From: Candidatus Neomarinimicrobiota bacterium | Lineage (GTDB): Bacteria > Fidelibacterota > UBA2242 > B5-G15 | Direction of reading: 5' to 3' | NCBI GenBank assembly: GCA_017656425.1 | Contig: JACDNV010000001.1 | Span: 266,132 to 330,131 of the forward strand | Length of the DNA: 64,000 bases | Part shown: piece after piece, positions 30,303 through 39,542 of the stretch | Numbering within the stretch: the stretch's first letter is position 1 | Layout of the letters: each line of letters begins with the position of its first letter | Program-made: the position numbers and the translations under genes | The notes under the pieces: generated by a model | What the model was told of the DNA's origin: nothing | What the model saw: only the letters and a program-made list of their open reading frames with translations | Database searches by the model: none

Positions 30303-31817
30303 ATGTATTCAATTAGCAGAAAATTTACTTACTTTATGTTTTTGTTAGTGTTTCTATTTTTTCTGTTTAAATCCTTATTTGGTGAGAATTACGTAATAAT
30401 AAAAGGAAAAATAATTGATAGCGATACAGGGGTCGGTATAGATAGAGCAAAAGTTTACTTCATAAACGAAGGCACGGGCGATACGTTAATAACCTTCTCA
30501 GACAGTAATGGAAACTATTCAATTCAGTTAACAATAACGAAAATATCAGGTGAGGAAAATAACGGTTTAATACCAAAAAAATACAGACTGTATCAAAATT
30601 ACCCAAATCCCTTTAATCCAGGAACTGTGATAGAGTTTGAATTGCCTGAGCCAGGTCGGGTGAAGATTGTAGTCTACGATCTATTAGGTAAGGTAGTCAA
30701 AGTGCTGACAGATCGTGAATATCCTGAAGGTATTTCGCGTGTTTGCTGGGATGGGACAGATGAATTCGGGAGATATGTTTCTGCCGGGGTTTACTTTTAT
30801 AGAATGAAGGCCGGTGAATTTACTGATTCTAGAAAGATGGTTCTTCTTGATGAAGGGGGAGATAGAAAGATATCGGGAAAAGGAGCAAAAGCTCTGGCAA
30901 GTGCCTCGATGGCAATTAGCAGTAGGACCATTATTCAGAATGTATTCACAATTCGCGTTGAAAAGACTGGGTATTATCTTTTTGTCGAAAAAGGGTTTGT
31001 TGTTAGCTTACAGGATACAGTTATTGAGAAAAATATAGTACTTTATAATAAAATCACGTGCGATATATGGACTGCTGAGAACAGTCCATATGTTATGGAT
31101 AGCACATTGGTGATTGAAGAGGGCAGGACTCTTGTTATCGAGCCAGGGGTAACTGTAGCTTTTAAGAGTTGGTGGAGTAAACTGATAGTAAAGGGCAAGT
31201 TGATAGCCTGTGGGACGGAATCTGACTCTATCAGGTTTACGTCTTACGAAGACCCCGAATCTCATTGGATTTCCTGGGGTGGGGTTGAATTCGACTCATG
31301 CGATAGCGAGACCCGTCTTGAATATTGCCTGTTTGAGAAAATTACGGGAAAAGATTTTGTAATACTATGTGATAATTCATCACCGACTTTTAGTCACATT
31401 AAATTCTCGTTATGTGATGTACTTGTTGAAACGGGAGGAAGTACAATTCAATGTATAAACAATTCATTTCCAGCTATTGAGTATTCTGTATTTTCTGGAG
31501 GCAGTTACGAGTTCAGTTGTATTTCCTGCGCCACTCTACGGGATAGCTTTATCAACCGTAGTTCTTCCAATCCAAGGATATTTAATAATGATTTTTACAT
31601 TTATGAGGGTGGATATGCTGTTTGCGGCGGGGGATTTCTCGATATGAACTACATTGAGATAGTAAATTGGCCTAATCCGCCCATAATAGATACATCTCTC
31701 GGGGATCCTGTTGATGAGGTTGGTGATGGGATTTTTACAACAAATTCAAGAAGTTGCAAGAATGTTGATGGGATTACCAATCCAAGGGCTAGACCGCATT
31801 TTGCAAACCACAGGTAA
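30303..31817 (+). CDS. secreted protein with nested FlgD-like domain and C-terminal beta-helix
   Basis: 504 residues from ATG 30303 (RBS GGGGAGGGG; the frame extends to 30276 but that part is leader). Signal peptide, then a carboxypeptidase-regulatory-like beta-sandwich beginning KGKIIDSDTGVGIDRAKVYF. At GNYSIQLTITK it is interrupted by a complete FlgD-like domain (YRLYQNYPNPFNPGTVIEF ... YFYRMKAGEFTDSRKMVLL), after which the sandwich appears to resume (NVFTIRVEKTGYYLFV). The C-terminal half is a beta-helix cap and coils similar to the 31861 gene (LVIEPGVTVAF, GGGFLDMNYIE, NVDGITNP). It ends HFANHR without a terminal sorting domain. Confidence 0.65.
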   Translation: MYSISRKFTYFMFLLVFLFFLFKSLFGENYVIIKGKIIDSDTGVGIDRAKVYFINEGTGDTLITFSDSNGNYSIQLTITKISGEENNGLIPKKYRLYQNYPNPFNPGTVIEFELPEPGRVKIVVYDLLGKVVKVLTDREYPEGISRVCWDGTDEFGRYVSAGVYFYRMKAGEFTDSRKMVLLDEGGDRKISGKGAKALASASMAISSRTIIQNVFTIRVEKTGYYLFVEKGFVVSLQDTVIEKNIVLYNKITCDIWTAENSPYVMDSTLVIEEGRTLVIEPGVTVAFKSWWSKLIVKGKLIACGTESDSIRFTSYEDPESHWISWGGVEFDSCDSETRLEYCLFEKITGKDFVILCDNSSPTFSHIKFSLCDVLVETGGSTIQCINNSFPAIEYSVFSGGSYEFSCISCATLRDSFINRSSSNPRIFNNDFYIYEGGYAVCGGGFLDMNYIEIVNWPNPPIIDTSLGDPVDEVGDGIFTTNSRSCKNVDGITNPRARPHFANHR

Positions 31818-31860
31818 TAAAAAAGTGAATAAGTTGACATTTTTATGACTGGGAAGCACA

Positions 31861-32760
31861 ATGAGTAAATATTTTAAAATAATTGAATTATTTATGATGG
31901 TTACTTTTTTACTATGTTGTGATATGTTCAAAAATATTCTTGATGGTGATAATGAAAGCGAGGCTGATTCTACTGTTATTCAGGGTGACATAACAAAAAA
32001 TATTACGTGGATATTAGCGGGAAGTCCATATATTATAAGTGATACTATAACTGTGGATGAAGGGGTGAAGCTTACTATTGAACCGGGAGTAATAGTTAAA
32101 TTTACGGATTATTCGGCTCTAATTATTAAGGGTCAGCTTTTGGCAGATGGAAATATTGAAAATAAAATTACATTTACTGCTTGGGATGATGATTTTGGTC
32201 CATATTATGAAGATTCATGGGTTGGAATAATGTTTGATTCGTGTGCTTTAGAACAAAGCCTTATGAAATATTGTATAATTGAAAAGAGTGTTGGATGGAA
32301 TGGCTTATCCCCAGTTCTGATAAAAGATTGTTCACCAACTATTTCACATTGTACTTTTAGATCCTATATGCCTTTGTGGGATAGCGGTGGTTCTTATATG
32401 CTATGTATGGGGGATTCTAAACCGTTAATCGAATATAATTGCATTCCCCAATTAATTTCAGCATATCGAGGTAGTGGTATACATTCCATAAATGGTGCTA
32501 ATCCGATTATTTTTAATAATAATATTGAATATGACGGAGTAAATGAATGTTGGGCTGTAGATGGAGGGGGCTTCTTGAATGGTAATTATTTATTTAGTGT
32601 AATAAATAATGATACTATAGTAGACCTATCTTTGGGAATTCCTGTTGATGAAATAGGAGATGGTGTTTTTAATACAACCTCCACAAATGAACCTCCGGGA
32701 TTTATGAATGTGGACGGAGTTACAAATCCGATGTCTACGCCGAATCCTCTGGATTGGTAG
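31861..32760 (+). CDS. beta-helix lipoprotein
   Basis: 299 residues. Lipoprotein signal with candidate lipobox FLLCC (Cys near residue 19-20). Then ITKNITWILAGSPYIISDTITVDEGVKLTIEPGVIVKF and IIKGQLLADG, the N-terminal cap typical of right-handed parallel beta-helix proteins. Then repeats such as LMKYCIIEKS, SHCTFRS and NPIIFNNNI, and the C-terminal tag VDGVTNPMSTPNPLDW. The homologous tail is in the 30303 gene and in the broken copy at 21838-22390. Starts 44 bases after the previous stop. Function unknown. Confidence 0.7.
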   Translation: MSKYFKIIELFMMVTFLLCCDMFKNILDGDNESEADSTVIQGDITKNITWILAGSPYIISDTITVDEGVKLTIEPGVIVKFTDYSALIIKGQLLADGNIENKITFTAWDDDFGPYYEDSWVGIMFDSCALEQSLMKYCIIEKSVGWNGLSPVLIKDCSPTISHCTFRSYMPLWDSGGSYMLCMGDSKPLIEYNCIPQLISAYRGSGIHSINGANPIIFNNNIEYDGVNECWAVDGGGFLNGNYLFSVINNDTIVDLSLGIPVDEIGDGVFNTTSTNEPPGFMNVDGVTNPMSTPNPLDW

Positions 32761-32916
32761 AAGGTAATAGTATGAGCTTTTTCCCTTTACTTTTCAGTAG
32801 GTAATAGGGGTAATATTTCAATGAGAAAAATTACAGTTTTTGATATAGAGAGTTTAATAAATGATGAAATGTATAACATCTGTCAACTCGTCCTATCTAA
32901 TCTCACCAGAGCTCTT
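32761..32916. repeat. 3' flank homologous to 22391-22510
   Basis: Bases after the lipoprotein stop (GATATAGAGAGTTTAATAAA ... CTATCTAATCTCACCA) match the flank of the broken paralogue (GATATAGAGAGTTTGATAAA ... CATCTAATCCTACCA). It shows that the duplication included the gene's downstream region. No gene or terminator is evident here. Confidence 0.6.
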
Positions 32917-32960
32917 AATTTAATCAATTCTATCGTACCACCATGTGCATGAACTTTCCC
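32917..32960 (+). repeat. 44-bp direct repeat, right copy
   Basis: Exact copy of 20280-20323. It lies 62 bases upstream of the 5' end of tRNA-Lys, so it is not a duplicated tRNA 3' end of the usual integrase-target type. Confidence 0.9.
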
Positions 32961-33022
32961 GGAAAAGATTGTAAAACACTTTGCCATTTAATAATTTAAA
33001 TTTTAAATTTGAAAGCTATTTG

Positions 33023-33095
33023 GGGCGCATAGCTCAGTAGGTAGAGCAACGGCCTTTTAAGCCGTGGGTCGCAGGTTCGATTCCTGCTGCGCTCA
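33023..33095 (+). tRNA. tRNA-Lys (TTT anticodon)
   Basis: 73 nt cloverleaf: acceptor GGGCGCA pairs with TGCGCTC (one G-T), D-arm GCTC AGTAGGTA GAGC, anticodon stem ACGGC/GCCGT with loop CTTTTAA (anticodon TTT), variable loop GGGTC, T-arm GCAGG TTCGATT CCTGC, discriminator A. CCA is not encoded. Convergent with lon. Confidence 0.97.
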
Positions 33096-33149
33096 CAGAA
33101 AACAAATGTCTGGATAAACCAGGCTTACTCATTTCATCTAAAACTCAAT

Positions 33150-35546
33150 TTACTTTCTTACCGCAATATCAAGCACTTCAGACATCTCTTTTACAAAATC
33201 AAATCGCATCTCTTTCTTTATTTCTTTTGGTATCTCTACAAGGTCTTTTTTATTTTGCTCAGGCAATATTACTCTCTTCAATCCGGCTCTATGTGCCGCC
33301 AGCACTTTTTCTTTTATACCACCGACGGGAAGCAAGGCACCGCGTAAAGTAATCTCACCCGTCATTGCTAAATTATTTTTCACCTTCTTCTTTTTAAGCA
33401 AAGAGTATATAGCTGTTAAGATAGTAACCCCTGCCGAGGGTCCATCCTTGGGTATAGCACCTGCAGGCACATGAACATGTATGTCTATATTCGAAAATAT
33501 ATTCTCATCAATACCGAGTTCTTTAGAATTAGATTTTATGTAACTCAATGCAGCCTCTGCAGATTCCTTCATTACATCCCCGAGTTGACCAGTAAGATGT
33601 AATTTCCCAGTTCCCTTCATTGATGTAGCTTCAATAAACAAGATATCACCACCAGCCATCGTCCAGGCAAGACCAATCGCAATACCCGGCTTTGATACCC
33701 TCTCACCAATATCAAAAATATATTTTTCTGGTCCAAGGTACTTAAAGACAGCATTTCTATCTATGGTAAACGTCCTTCTCGATTTTTTCTCTGCATATAT
33801 TGTAGCTATTCTTCTACATATATTTGCAATCTCCCTTTCAAGATTCCTGACTCCAGCTTCCCTTGTGTAGCTTCTTATAATATATTTAATAGCATCTTCT
33901 TCAAATTCTACTTTTAGTTTACTTAATCCATGCTCCCTTAGCTGCTTTGGTATAAGGAATTTTTTTGCTATCTGAACCTTTTCTTCTTCTGTATAACCGG
34001 GAAACTCAAGTATTTCCATCCTATCACGTAAAGCAGGCAATATTGTATCTACAATATTTGCCGTAGCTATGAACATTACTTTGGACAAATCGTAACTTAC
34101 CTCAAGGTAATGATCACTAAAGGAATGATTCTGCTCGGGGTCCAATACTTCCAATAATGCAGATGATGGATCACCACGAAAGTCTTGACCAATCTTATCA
34201 ATCTCATCTATCATAAAGATTGGATTACTGGAACCAGCTTTCTTAATACCCTGAATTATTCTACCGGGCAATGCACCAATATAGGTTCTCCTATGACCTC
34301 TTATTTCCGCCTCATCGTGAACACCACCGAGTGACATTCTTACGAATTTTCTGCCCATTGCTCTTGCTATCGACATGCCCATGGATGTTTTTCCAACACC
34401 AGGTGGACCAATAAAGCATAGAATAGGCCCCTTGACTGTTTCTTCACCTTCCTCCTCTTTCTTTAGCTTCCTTACTGCAAGATATTCAATTATTCTATTC
34501 TTAACTTTATCCAGTCCATAATGGTCCTCATCAAGAATCTCTCTAGCTCGTTTTATATCTACATTATCCTCTGTAAAAATACCCCACGGTAGATCAACCA
34601 GCCAATCAAGATAAGTTCTGGATACCGTATACTCTGGAGATGAAGGCGGAATCTTCTGAAGTCTATCTAGCTCCTTCAAGGCTACATTTCGAGCTTCATC
34701 GGTCATTTTACTCTCTTTTATCTTCTTCTCAAGCTCCTTCAACTCCAATGTCGACTCATCTTCACCCAATTCCCTCTTTATAGCCTTTAACTGCTCTCGT
34801 AAAAAATATTCTCGTTGTGCTTTACTTATCTCATCTTGAACCTCCGATTGAATCTGCTCACCAAGCTCAATTCTCTGTATCTCTCTATTAATGATAACCG
34901 TTGCTTTTTCCAGTCTGTCCCTGACATCCAACTCCATGAGTATTTCCTGTTTTTCCGCTACTGGAATATTCATTAAGCCAATTGCTCTATCAACTAACCT
35001 CCCAGGATGCTGAATGTTAGTTAGTATTTGAGCATGCTCCTCAGTAAGATAGGGGGCAACTTTTATTAATCGTTGAAATATCTGCCGCAAATTGGTTACA
35101 AGAGCATCGACCTCCAAGCTGGGGGTATAAATTTCCTGGGCTCTCGCTACTTTACCCATATAAAATGGATCACTCTGGGTATATTCTACTACTTTTGCTC
35201 TATCCAAACCCTGGACTATCGCACTCTTGCTACCATCAGGCATCTCAAAAATTTTCAATACTTGAGCGACAGTGCCCCATTCATAAAGGTCTTCAGGTTT
35301 TGGATCATCAATAGAACCTTCCTTCTGGGCAATAACCATTATTTTTCTGTGTTCTTCATCCAGATTTTCAATGAGTTTTAACGACTTCGGTCTTCCTATA
35401 TAGATCGGAATTACATGGTTGGGGAATAAAACCGTATTCCTTAAAGCCATAATAGGTAAAATTTCCGTAGAAGTAAAAATTATATTTTTTCCCTTATCCT
35501 TTTTCTCACCAAGTTTAATTAAACTTTTGTCTTTCTTATCACTCAT
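33150..35546 (-). CDS. lon: ATP-dependent protease Lon
   Basis: Degrades damaged and regulatory proteins in the cytoplasm. 798 residues from ATG 35546 (SD GGAG; the frame is open to 35570). N-terminal substrate-binding domain (ILPIMALRNTVLFPNHVIPI), AAA+ module with Walker A GPPGVGKTSMG, the MSLGGVHDEAEIRGHRRTY segment, Walker B IFMIDEIDKIG, and C-terminal protease with the Ser of KDGPSAGVT and the Lys of GGIKEKVLAAHRAG. Overlaps the upstream gene by 8 bases. Full length. Confidence 0.97.
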   Translation of the reverse strand: MSDKKDKSLIKLGEKKDKGKNIIFTSTEILPIMALRNTVLFPNHVIPIYIGRPKSLKLIENLDEEHRKIMVIAQKEGSIDDPKPEDLYEWGTVAQVLKIFEMPDGSKSAIVQGLDRAKVVEYTQSDPFYMGKVARAQEIYTPSLEVDALVTNLRQIFQRLIKVAPYLTEEHAQILTNIQHPGRLVDRAIGLMNIPVAEKQEILMELDVRDRLEKATVIINREIQRIELGEQIQSEVQDEISKAQREYFLREQLKAIKRELGEDESTLELKELEKKIKESKMTDEARNVALKELDRLQKIPPSSPEYTVSRTYLDWLVDLPWGIFTEDNVDIKRAREILDEDHYGLDKVKNRIIEYLAVRKLKKEEEGEETVKGPILCFIGPPGVGKTSMGMSIARAMGRKFVRMSLGGVHDEAEIRGHRRTYIGALPGRIIQGIKKAGSSNPIFMIDEIDKIGQDFRGDPSSALLEVLDPEQNHSFSDHYLEVSYDLSKVMFIATANIVDTILPALRDRMEILEFPGYTEEEKVQIAKKFLIPKQLREHGLSKLKVEFEEDAIKYIIRSYTREAGVRNLEREIANICRRIATIYAEKKSRRTFTIDRNAVFKYLGPEKYIFDIGERVSKPGIAIGLAWTMAGGDILFIEATSMKGTGKLHLTGQLGDVMKESAEAALSYIKSNSKELGIDENIFSNIDIHVHVPAGAIPKDGPSAGVTILTAIYSLLKKKKVKNNLAMTGEITLRGALLPVGGIKEKVLAAHRAGLKRVILPEQNKKDLVEIPKEIKKEMRFDFVKEMSEVLDIAVRK

Positions 35547-36525
35547 TTTTTTTCTCCTCGACGCTAACACCTTTTTCCTTTGACTCTTCCAACTCCTTTA
35601 AACACAAAAGAAGACGCAATGTTACACCAAAATCCCCTTTCTTAGATAAACCTGCGACGCTTGGGAATAAACCATCTTTCATTTGCTGGTCAATCATCCA
35701 GTTTAAAGCCTTCTTAAATTTTGGATGAGTATGAAAATCACTAAGAGGTGATATAGCTTCGATCATTCGTAATGTACCACCCCTAAAAAGTCCTATATCC
35801 GTATAATCTGTATATAAGTAATTCCATGCTTCGGCTTCATGAAATAGGTTTGTTTCATTTTTTTGTAAAAAATTCTCAAGCACAAATTTCGCTGCTCTTG
35901 AAGCTGTCTCAGAATTCTTCAATCTTGAATGTGAACTAAAAGCCTGCAAAATCACGATTGAAGCCCATATGTCACTTTTGCATGTTTTAAAAGATTTACC
36001 TGGTAACATTGTCGCAGGAGATAACCACCCACCGTCCTCACGTTGCTTTCTTGCTATCCACCTAAAACCTCTATCTACAAAAGGATTACCGCCCAGGCCA
36101 AATCGAACCAGCAGTAATAATGCAAGACCATGGTGATGATAATGAAGCGGAAATTTTCCATCTGGTTTTTGCAATTTCAATAGACATATAATCGCTTTTT
36201 GAATCTGAGGCATTTCCCTATTACATCCCAGATCATAAAGATGGCTCAACATTTTAAGCTGAGTTAAAAATTGCATTGAGCGTTGTTGCTCTTCGATAGA
36301 GTAGTTCTCTTTTAATTGCCATGTTCCATCATCATTTTGGCTCGATAAAATTTTATTTCTTATCTTATCTCTCTCGAGCTTGCTTTCCAATTTTTCTATT
36401 AATTCTTTATCATCAGGGAAGAATTCAATAGCAGTCCTGTATTTTATATACACAGGTGCTTTATCCATAATGATTGGGATTGGATCAGTTTTCAATAATC
36501 TAAACCAGTTTTTTTGTTTTGACAT
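35539..36525 (-). CDS. terpene-cyclase-fold (prenyltransferase/squalene oxidase repeat) protein
   Basis: 328 residues, no signal peptide. Alpha/alpha-barrel repeats with the QW-like pattern: LSSQNDDGTWQL, LLKLQKPDGKFPLHYHHHG, WIARKQREDGGWLSP, WMIDQQMKDGLFPS. There is no DxDD motif of class II cyclases, so a cyclase activity is doubtful; many such proteins are of unknown function. Overlaps HAD upstream by 34 bases and lon downstream by 8, suggesting one transcript. Confidence 0.6.
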   Translation of the reverse strand: MSKQKNWFRLLKTDPIPIIMDKAPVYIKYRTAIEFFPDDKELIEKLESKLERDKIRNKILSSQNDDGTWQLKENYSIEEQQRSMQFLTQLKMLSHLYDLGCNREMPQIQKAIICLLKLQKPDGKFPLHYHHHGLALLLLVRFGLGGNPFVDRGFRWIARKQREDGGWLSPATMLPGKSFKTCKSDIWASIVILQAFSSHSRLKNSETASRAAKFVLENFLQKNETNLFHEAEAWNYLYTDYTDIGLFRGGTLRMIEAISPLSDFHTHPKFKKALNWMIDQQMKDGLFPSVAGLSKKGDFGVTLRLLLCLKELEESKEKGVSVEEKKNE

Positions 36526-37190
36526 ATTACATTTTCCCCTTCAAGTTTATCTAAAATGTATTTCACTTCACCGTAATTATTAGCAATATATCTGGTTACC
36601 TCTTTAATCTCATCTCTTGAAAAAGTTGTTGTCAGACCAATAGTGTCTATACCCGCACTTATCGCCGACTTTATACCAACAATGGTATCTTCGATGGCAA
36701 CGACTTTATCAGGTTTGACACTAAGTTTTAAACATGCCTTTATATACGGTTCAGGGTGGGGTTTTGTATTTTTAACATCATGAGAAGTTATTATAATATC
36801 AAACATGTTTTCGATTTTCGTGTTCTCGAATATCCATTTCAATACAGAGCCTGATGTTGAAGTTACCAGTGCCGTTCTATATTTTTTCCTTATAGAATTA
36901 TAAAACTGTAAAAAGCCATCCACATAATCTATATGCTCAAGAAATTCTTGTTTTAAGTAATCCCGTCCCTTCTTCTTCAATACATCTACTGGACCTTTTA
37001 TATTAAATCTTCTTTTTATGTAATTATAAAAAGCGTTCTCTGAGATACCTTTAAAAAGCTTCCACTCATCCTCAGATATATTAATTCCATATTCTTCAAA
37101 TAACTTCCTCTCGGCTCGCTCATAAAGCGGCTCTGTATTTACAACAACGCCATCAAAATCAAATAAAACAGCTTCCTTCCCCATATCCAA
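36492..37190 (-). CDS. HAD-family phosphatase, beta-phosphoglucomutase-like
   Basis: 232 residues. HAD motif I VLFDFDGVVVNTEPLY with a cap domain after it, motif II TSTSGS, motif III region TKPHPEPYIKA, motif IV VVAIEDTIVGIKSAISAG. The DGVV...TEPLY start is that of subfamily IA enzymes acting on sugar phosphates or phosphoglycolate. First gene of a three-gene run with lon. Confidence 0.8.
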   Translation of the reverse strand: MDMGKEAVLFDFDGVVVNTEPLYERAERKLFEEYGINISEDEWKLFKGISENAFYNYIKRRFNIKGPVDVLKKKGRDYLKQEFLEHIDYVDGFLQFYNSIRKKYRTALVTSTSGSVLKWIFENTKIENMFDIIITSHDVKNTKPHPEPYIKACLKLSVKPDKVVAIEDTIVGIKSAISAGIDTIGLTTTFSRDEIKEVTRYIANNYGEVKYILDKLEGENVICQNKKTGLDY

Positions 37191-38324
37191 ATCCCTTTAA
37201 GGTAGTTTTAATTAAAAAAGAGCATATACCGACGTGCACATACTATGCCAAAAAATATTTTCATAATAAGCATCGAGATAAAGAGGACATTATAGCAGAT
37301 AAGTAGTAGCTCTAAATAACTCAGTCTATTCATCCAGTAAATTTAAAAAATTTATCTGATTAATACTTTTATTATTATCATTATTTAAGACATTTGGTTA
37401 TATAAAATCATTCAAGCCTGTCAAAATTTAATATATTACATATGAATTAGACATAGATAGACAATTCAGTTCTCTATTTCTAAAGAAGATTACTTAACCT
37501 TGAGCAGATATCACACCAAAATTGTCAGAAACATTGAGTCCATAAAAATTTCTATTAAAAACGATTTTTACGAAAATATAACAAATCCTCCTCGGAGTAT
37601 AATCATTGATATATTTTACCTGATCAAATACATCATCTTTCCCCAGTAATTTATTTAATTGAATTTTGATATTACTATTTAATTCAGGATGCCATATATA
37701 TTTTTTTGTTATCTACAGGTATACATAATCATGTTTTCAACATCATTAAAATTACCCATAATGATTAAAAGCGAATCTTATGCCATCACTTTGCCTATAA
37801 AATCAAGTTAATTGTATAATCCCGATAATATTCTTTAATTGCCTTTTAATAATTCACTTATATATTGATAATATTAATGGCTGATACTTTCCTTAAGAAC
37901 GGATTAACAGAATTACCACCTGATAAAATTCTATATGGATATGTGTTTGTCAACATATATTATTTAACCGTTGGGATTTACCTTTCCCATTAAATAATTA
38001 GCTTAATTATATTGTAATGATAACAATAATGTACTTATTACTATTATGTTATTATTTCTCGTATGAAATCTTCAGCTTTAATCCACTTTTAGCTAATATT
38101 CTATCTCTCTCAATTAAATCGGTCAGAATACATTTTAAACCCTACTCCCAAATTCATACATCGAGTCTTCCTTACCTCAATGTGCTTATACTCTCCCATC
38201 AGTAACACCTATCCATAGTCAAGTCCACTCCGGTCATTTTCCCCTATAACTCTAAGCTCTTTAGACAAGGAAAATGGTAAAAGGGTAACTATAAGAACAA
38301 ATCAGACAATCCTTCTATACATTA
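37191..38324. other. 1.1-kb intergenic stretch with traces of a decayed reading frame
   Basis: No intact gene. On minus, about 37490-37720 is open for some 70 codons and reads protein-like (WHPELNSNIKIQLNKLLGK ... NVSDNFGVISAQG) but has no start codon, and a second short frame at about 37860-37960 ends soon. This suggests a decayed gene of unknown family. The rest is AT-rich with no clear structure. Confidence 0.35.
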
Positions 38325-39539
38325 TCAATATTCATCTAATACATATTTTAGTATTTCCAGGTAATCCAGTAACATCCTGGTAATTAAAAATTTATCCAAT
38401 ACAACTTTCCGTGCATTCTCACCTAGCTCTTTTGAAAGATTCGGATTCTTTATAAGCTCAATAATTCTCTCGGCAAATCCCTCATAATCATACGGATCGA
38501 GTAAAAATCCATTATATCCATCCTTTATCTGAAGAGGTATTCCGCCAACATTTGAAGCTACTACAGGCTTCTTCTTCCATAAAGCCTCTGTAACTACCAG
38601 ACCAAACCCCTCTCGTATAGACTTCTGCACGACTACATTAGAAATTGTTTGAAGTATGTTTACAAGAACATTATTCTCCGAAGTAATTAAAATTATATCA
38701 CCCTTCTCAAGAAATTTATTTGCCTTTTTCTCGACTTTTCTATATATGATTAATCCTTCAGGATCATCAGTGGCCATACTGCCACATAGAACCAATCTAC
38801 AATCAATTTTTTTCCTAACCATCTTATATATCTCTATTAACCCTTCAGGGTCCTTCCACTTATCAAATCTCGATATTTGAGTTATTATCGGTTTATCAGT
38901 TGGTATTCCAAATTTTTTCAAATACTTATTGATAACCTTCGTTGGTAATTGAATATTCTTCGGGGATAGGGGATCTATAACTGGATACACAACCCTCTGC
39001 TCGACATAAAGATCATCCTTGAGATATTTTTCATTTGATACTATGGCAAGATCATACCTAAGAATAAACCCTTTTAAAAATTCCCACAACTCTTTATTGG
39101 GATTGGTTATATCTACATGACATCTCCATATCCATGGCTGGGTCTTTTTATAAAAATTTATAAGAGGCAAGGGCTGTGGATCATGTATTATTACAACATC
39201 ATGGTCAATATGTGTATAAATGGAAAAATTTTCATTGGACTGTATATAGAGGTCTTTCTTGATCTTCGTAAGATTAATTTTATCACCCTGTAGAGCATTG
39301 TGAAACTTCTTTGTTATATTGAATAAATCAGGATTCCCCCTTATTATCCGCCAGCCCGTATCAATTCCAATGTCATTCATTAAAGGGACAAGACTATTTA
39401 GAATCTCAGCAACTCCACCTCCGAGATAGGTGGAATTAAAATGAATTATTCTTTTACCTGCGATACCCCTGGCCTTTCTATATATCTCATGCAGTACTTT
39501 ATCCCCCACTATTGAACGATAATTAATTAAATGTATCAT
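38325..39539 (-). CDS. trehalose glycosyltransferring synthase-like GT4 (TreT type)
   Basis: 404 residues. GT4 fold: N-terminal HFNSTYLGGGVAEILNSLVPLM, IIHDPQPLPL, WRCHVDITNPN, then the nucleotide-sugar domain with ITQISRFDKWKDPEGLIEIY, VQKSIREGFGLVVTEALWKKKPVVASNVGGIP (EX7E). This arrangement is that of TreT, which makes trehalose from NDP-glucose and glucose. It starts 3 bases after the otsAB stop, which strengthens the trehalose role. Trehalose phosphorylase-like activity is an alternative. Confidence 0.75.
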   Translation of the reverse strand: MIHLINYRSIVGDKVLHEIYRKARGIAGKRIIHFNSTYLGGGVAEILNSLVPLMNDIGIDTGWRIIRGNPDLFNITKKFHNALQGDKINLTKIKKDLYIQSNENFSIYTHIDHDVVIIHDPQPLPLINFYKKTQPWIWRCHVDITNPNKELWEFLKGFILRYDLAIVSNEKYLKDDLYVEQRVVYPVIDPLSPKNIQLPTKVINKYLKKFGIPTDKPIITQISRFDKWKDPEGLIEIYKMVRKKIDCRLVLCGSMATDDPEGLIIYRKVEKKANKFLEKGDIILITSENNVLVNILQTISNVVVQKSIREGFGLVVTEALWKKKPVVASNVGGIPLQIKDGYNGFLLDPYDYEGFAERIIELIKNPNLSKELGENARKVVLDKFLITRMLLDYLEILKYVLDEY

Positions 39540-39542
39540 CTG

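Noticed and set aside
32917..33095. tRNA-Lys as integration site of the 20-33 kb island
   Set aside because: The direct repeat lies 62 bases before the tRNA 5' end and contains no tRNA sequence, unlike usual tRNA attachment sites; no integrase is present.
38017..38205. 62-codon plus frame in the long intergenic stretch
   Set aside because: No ribosome-binding site, low-complexity hydrophobic content and no recognisable motif.
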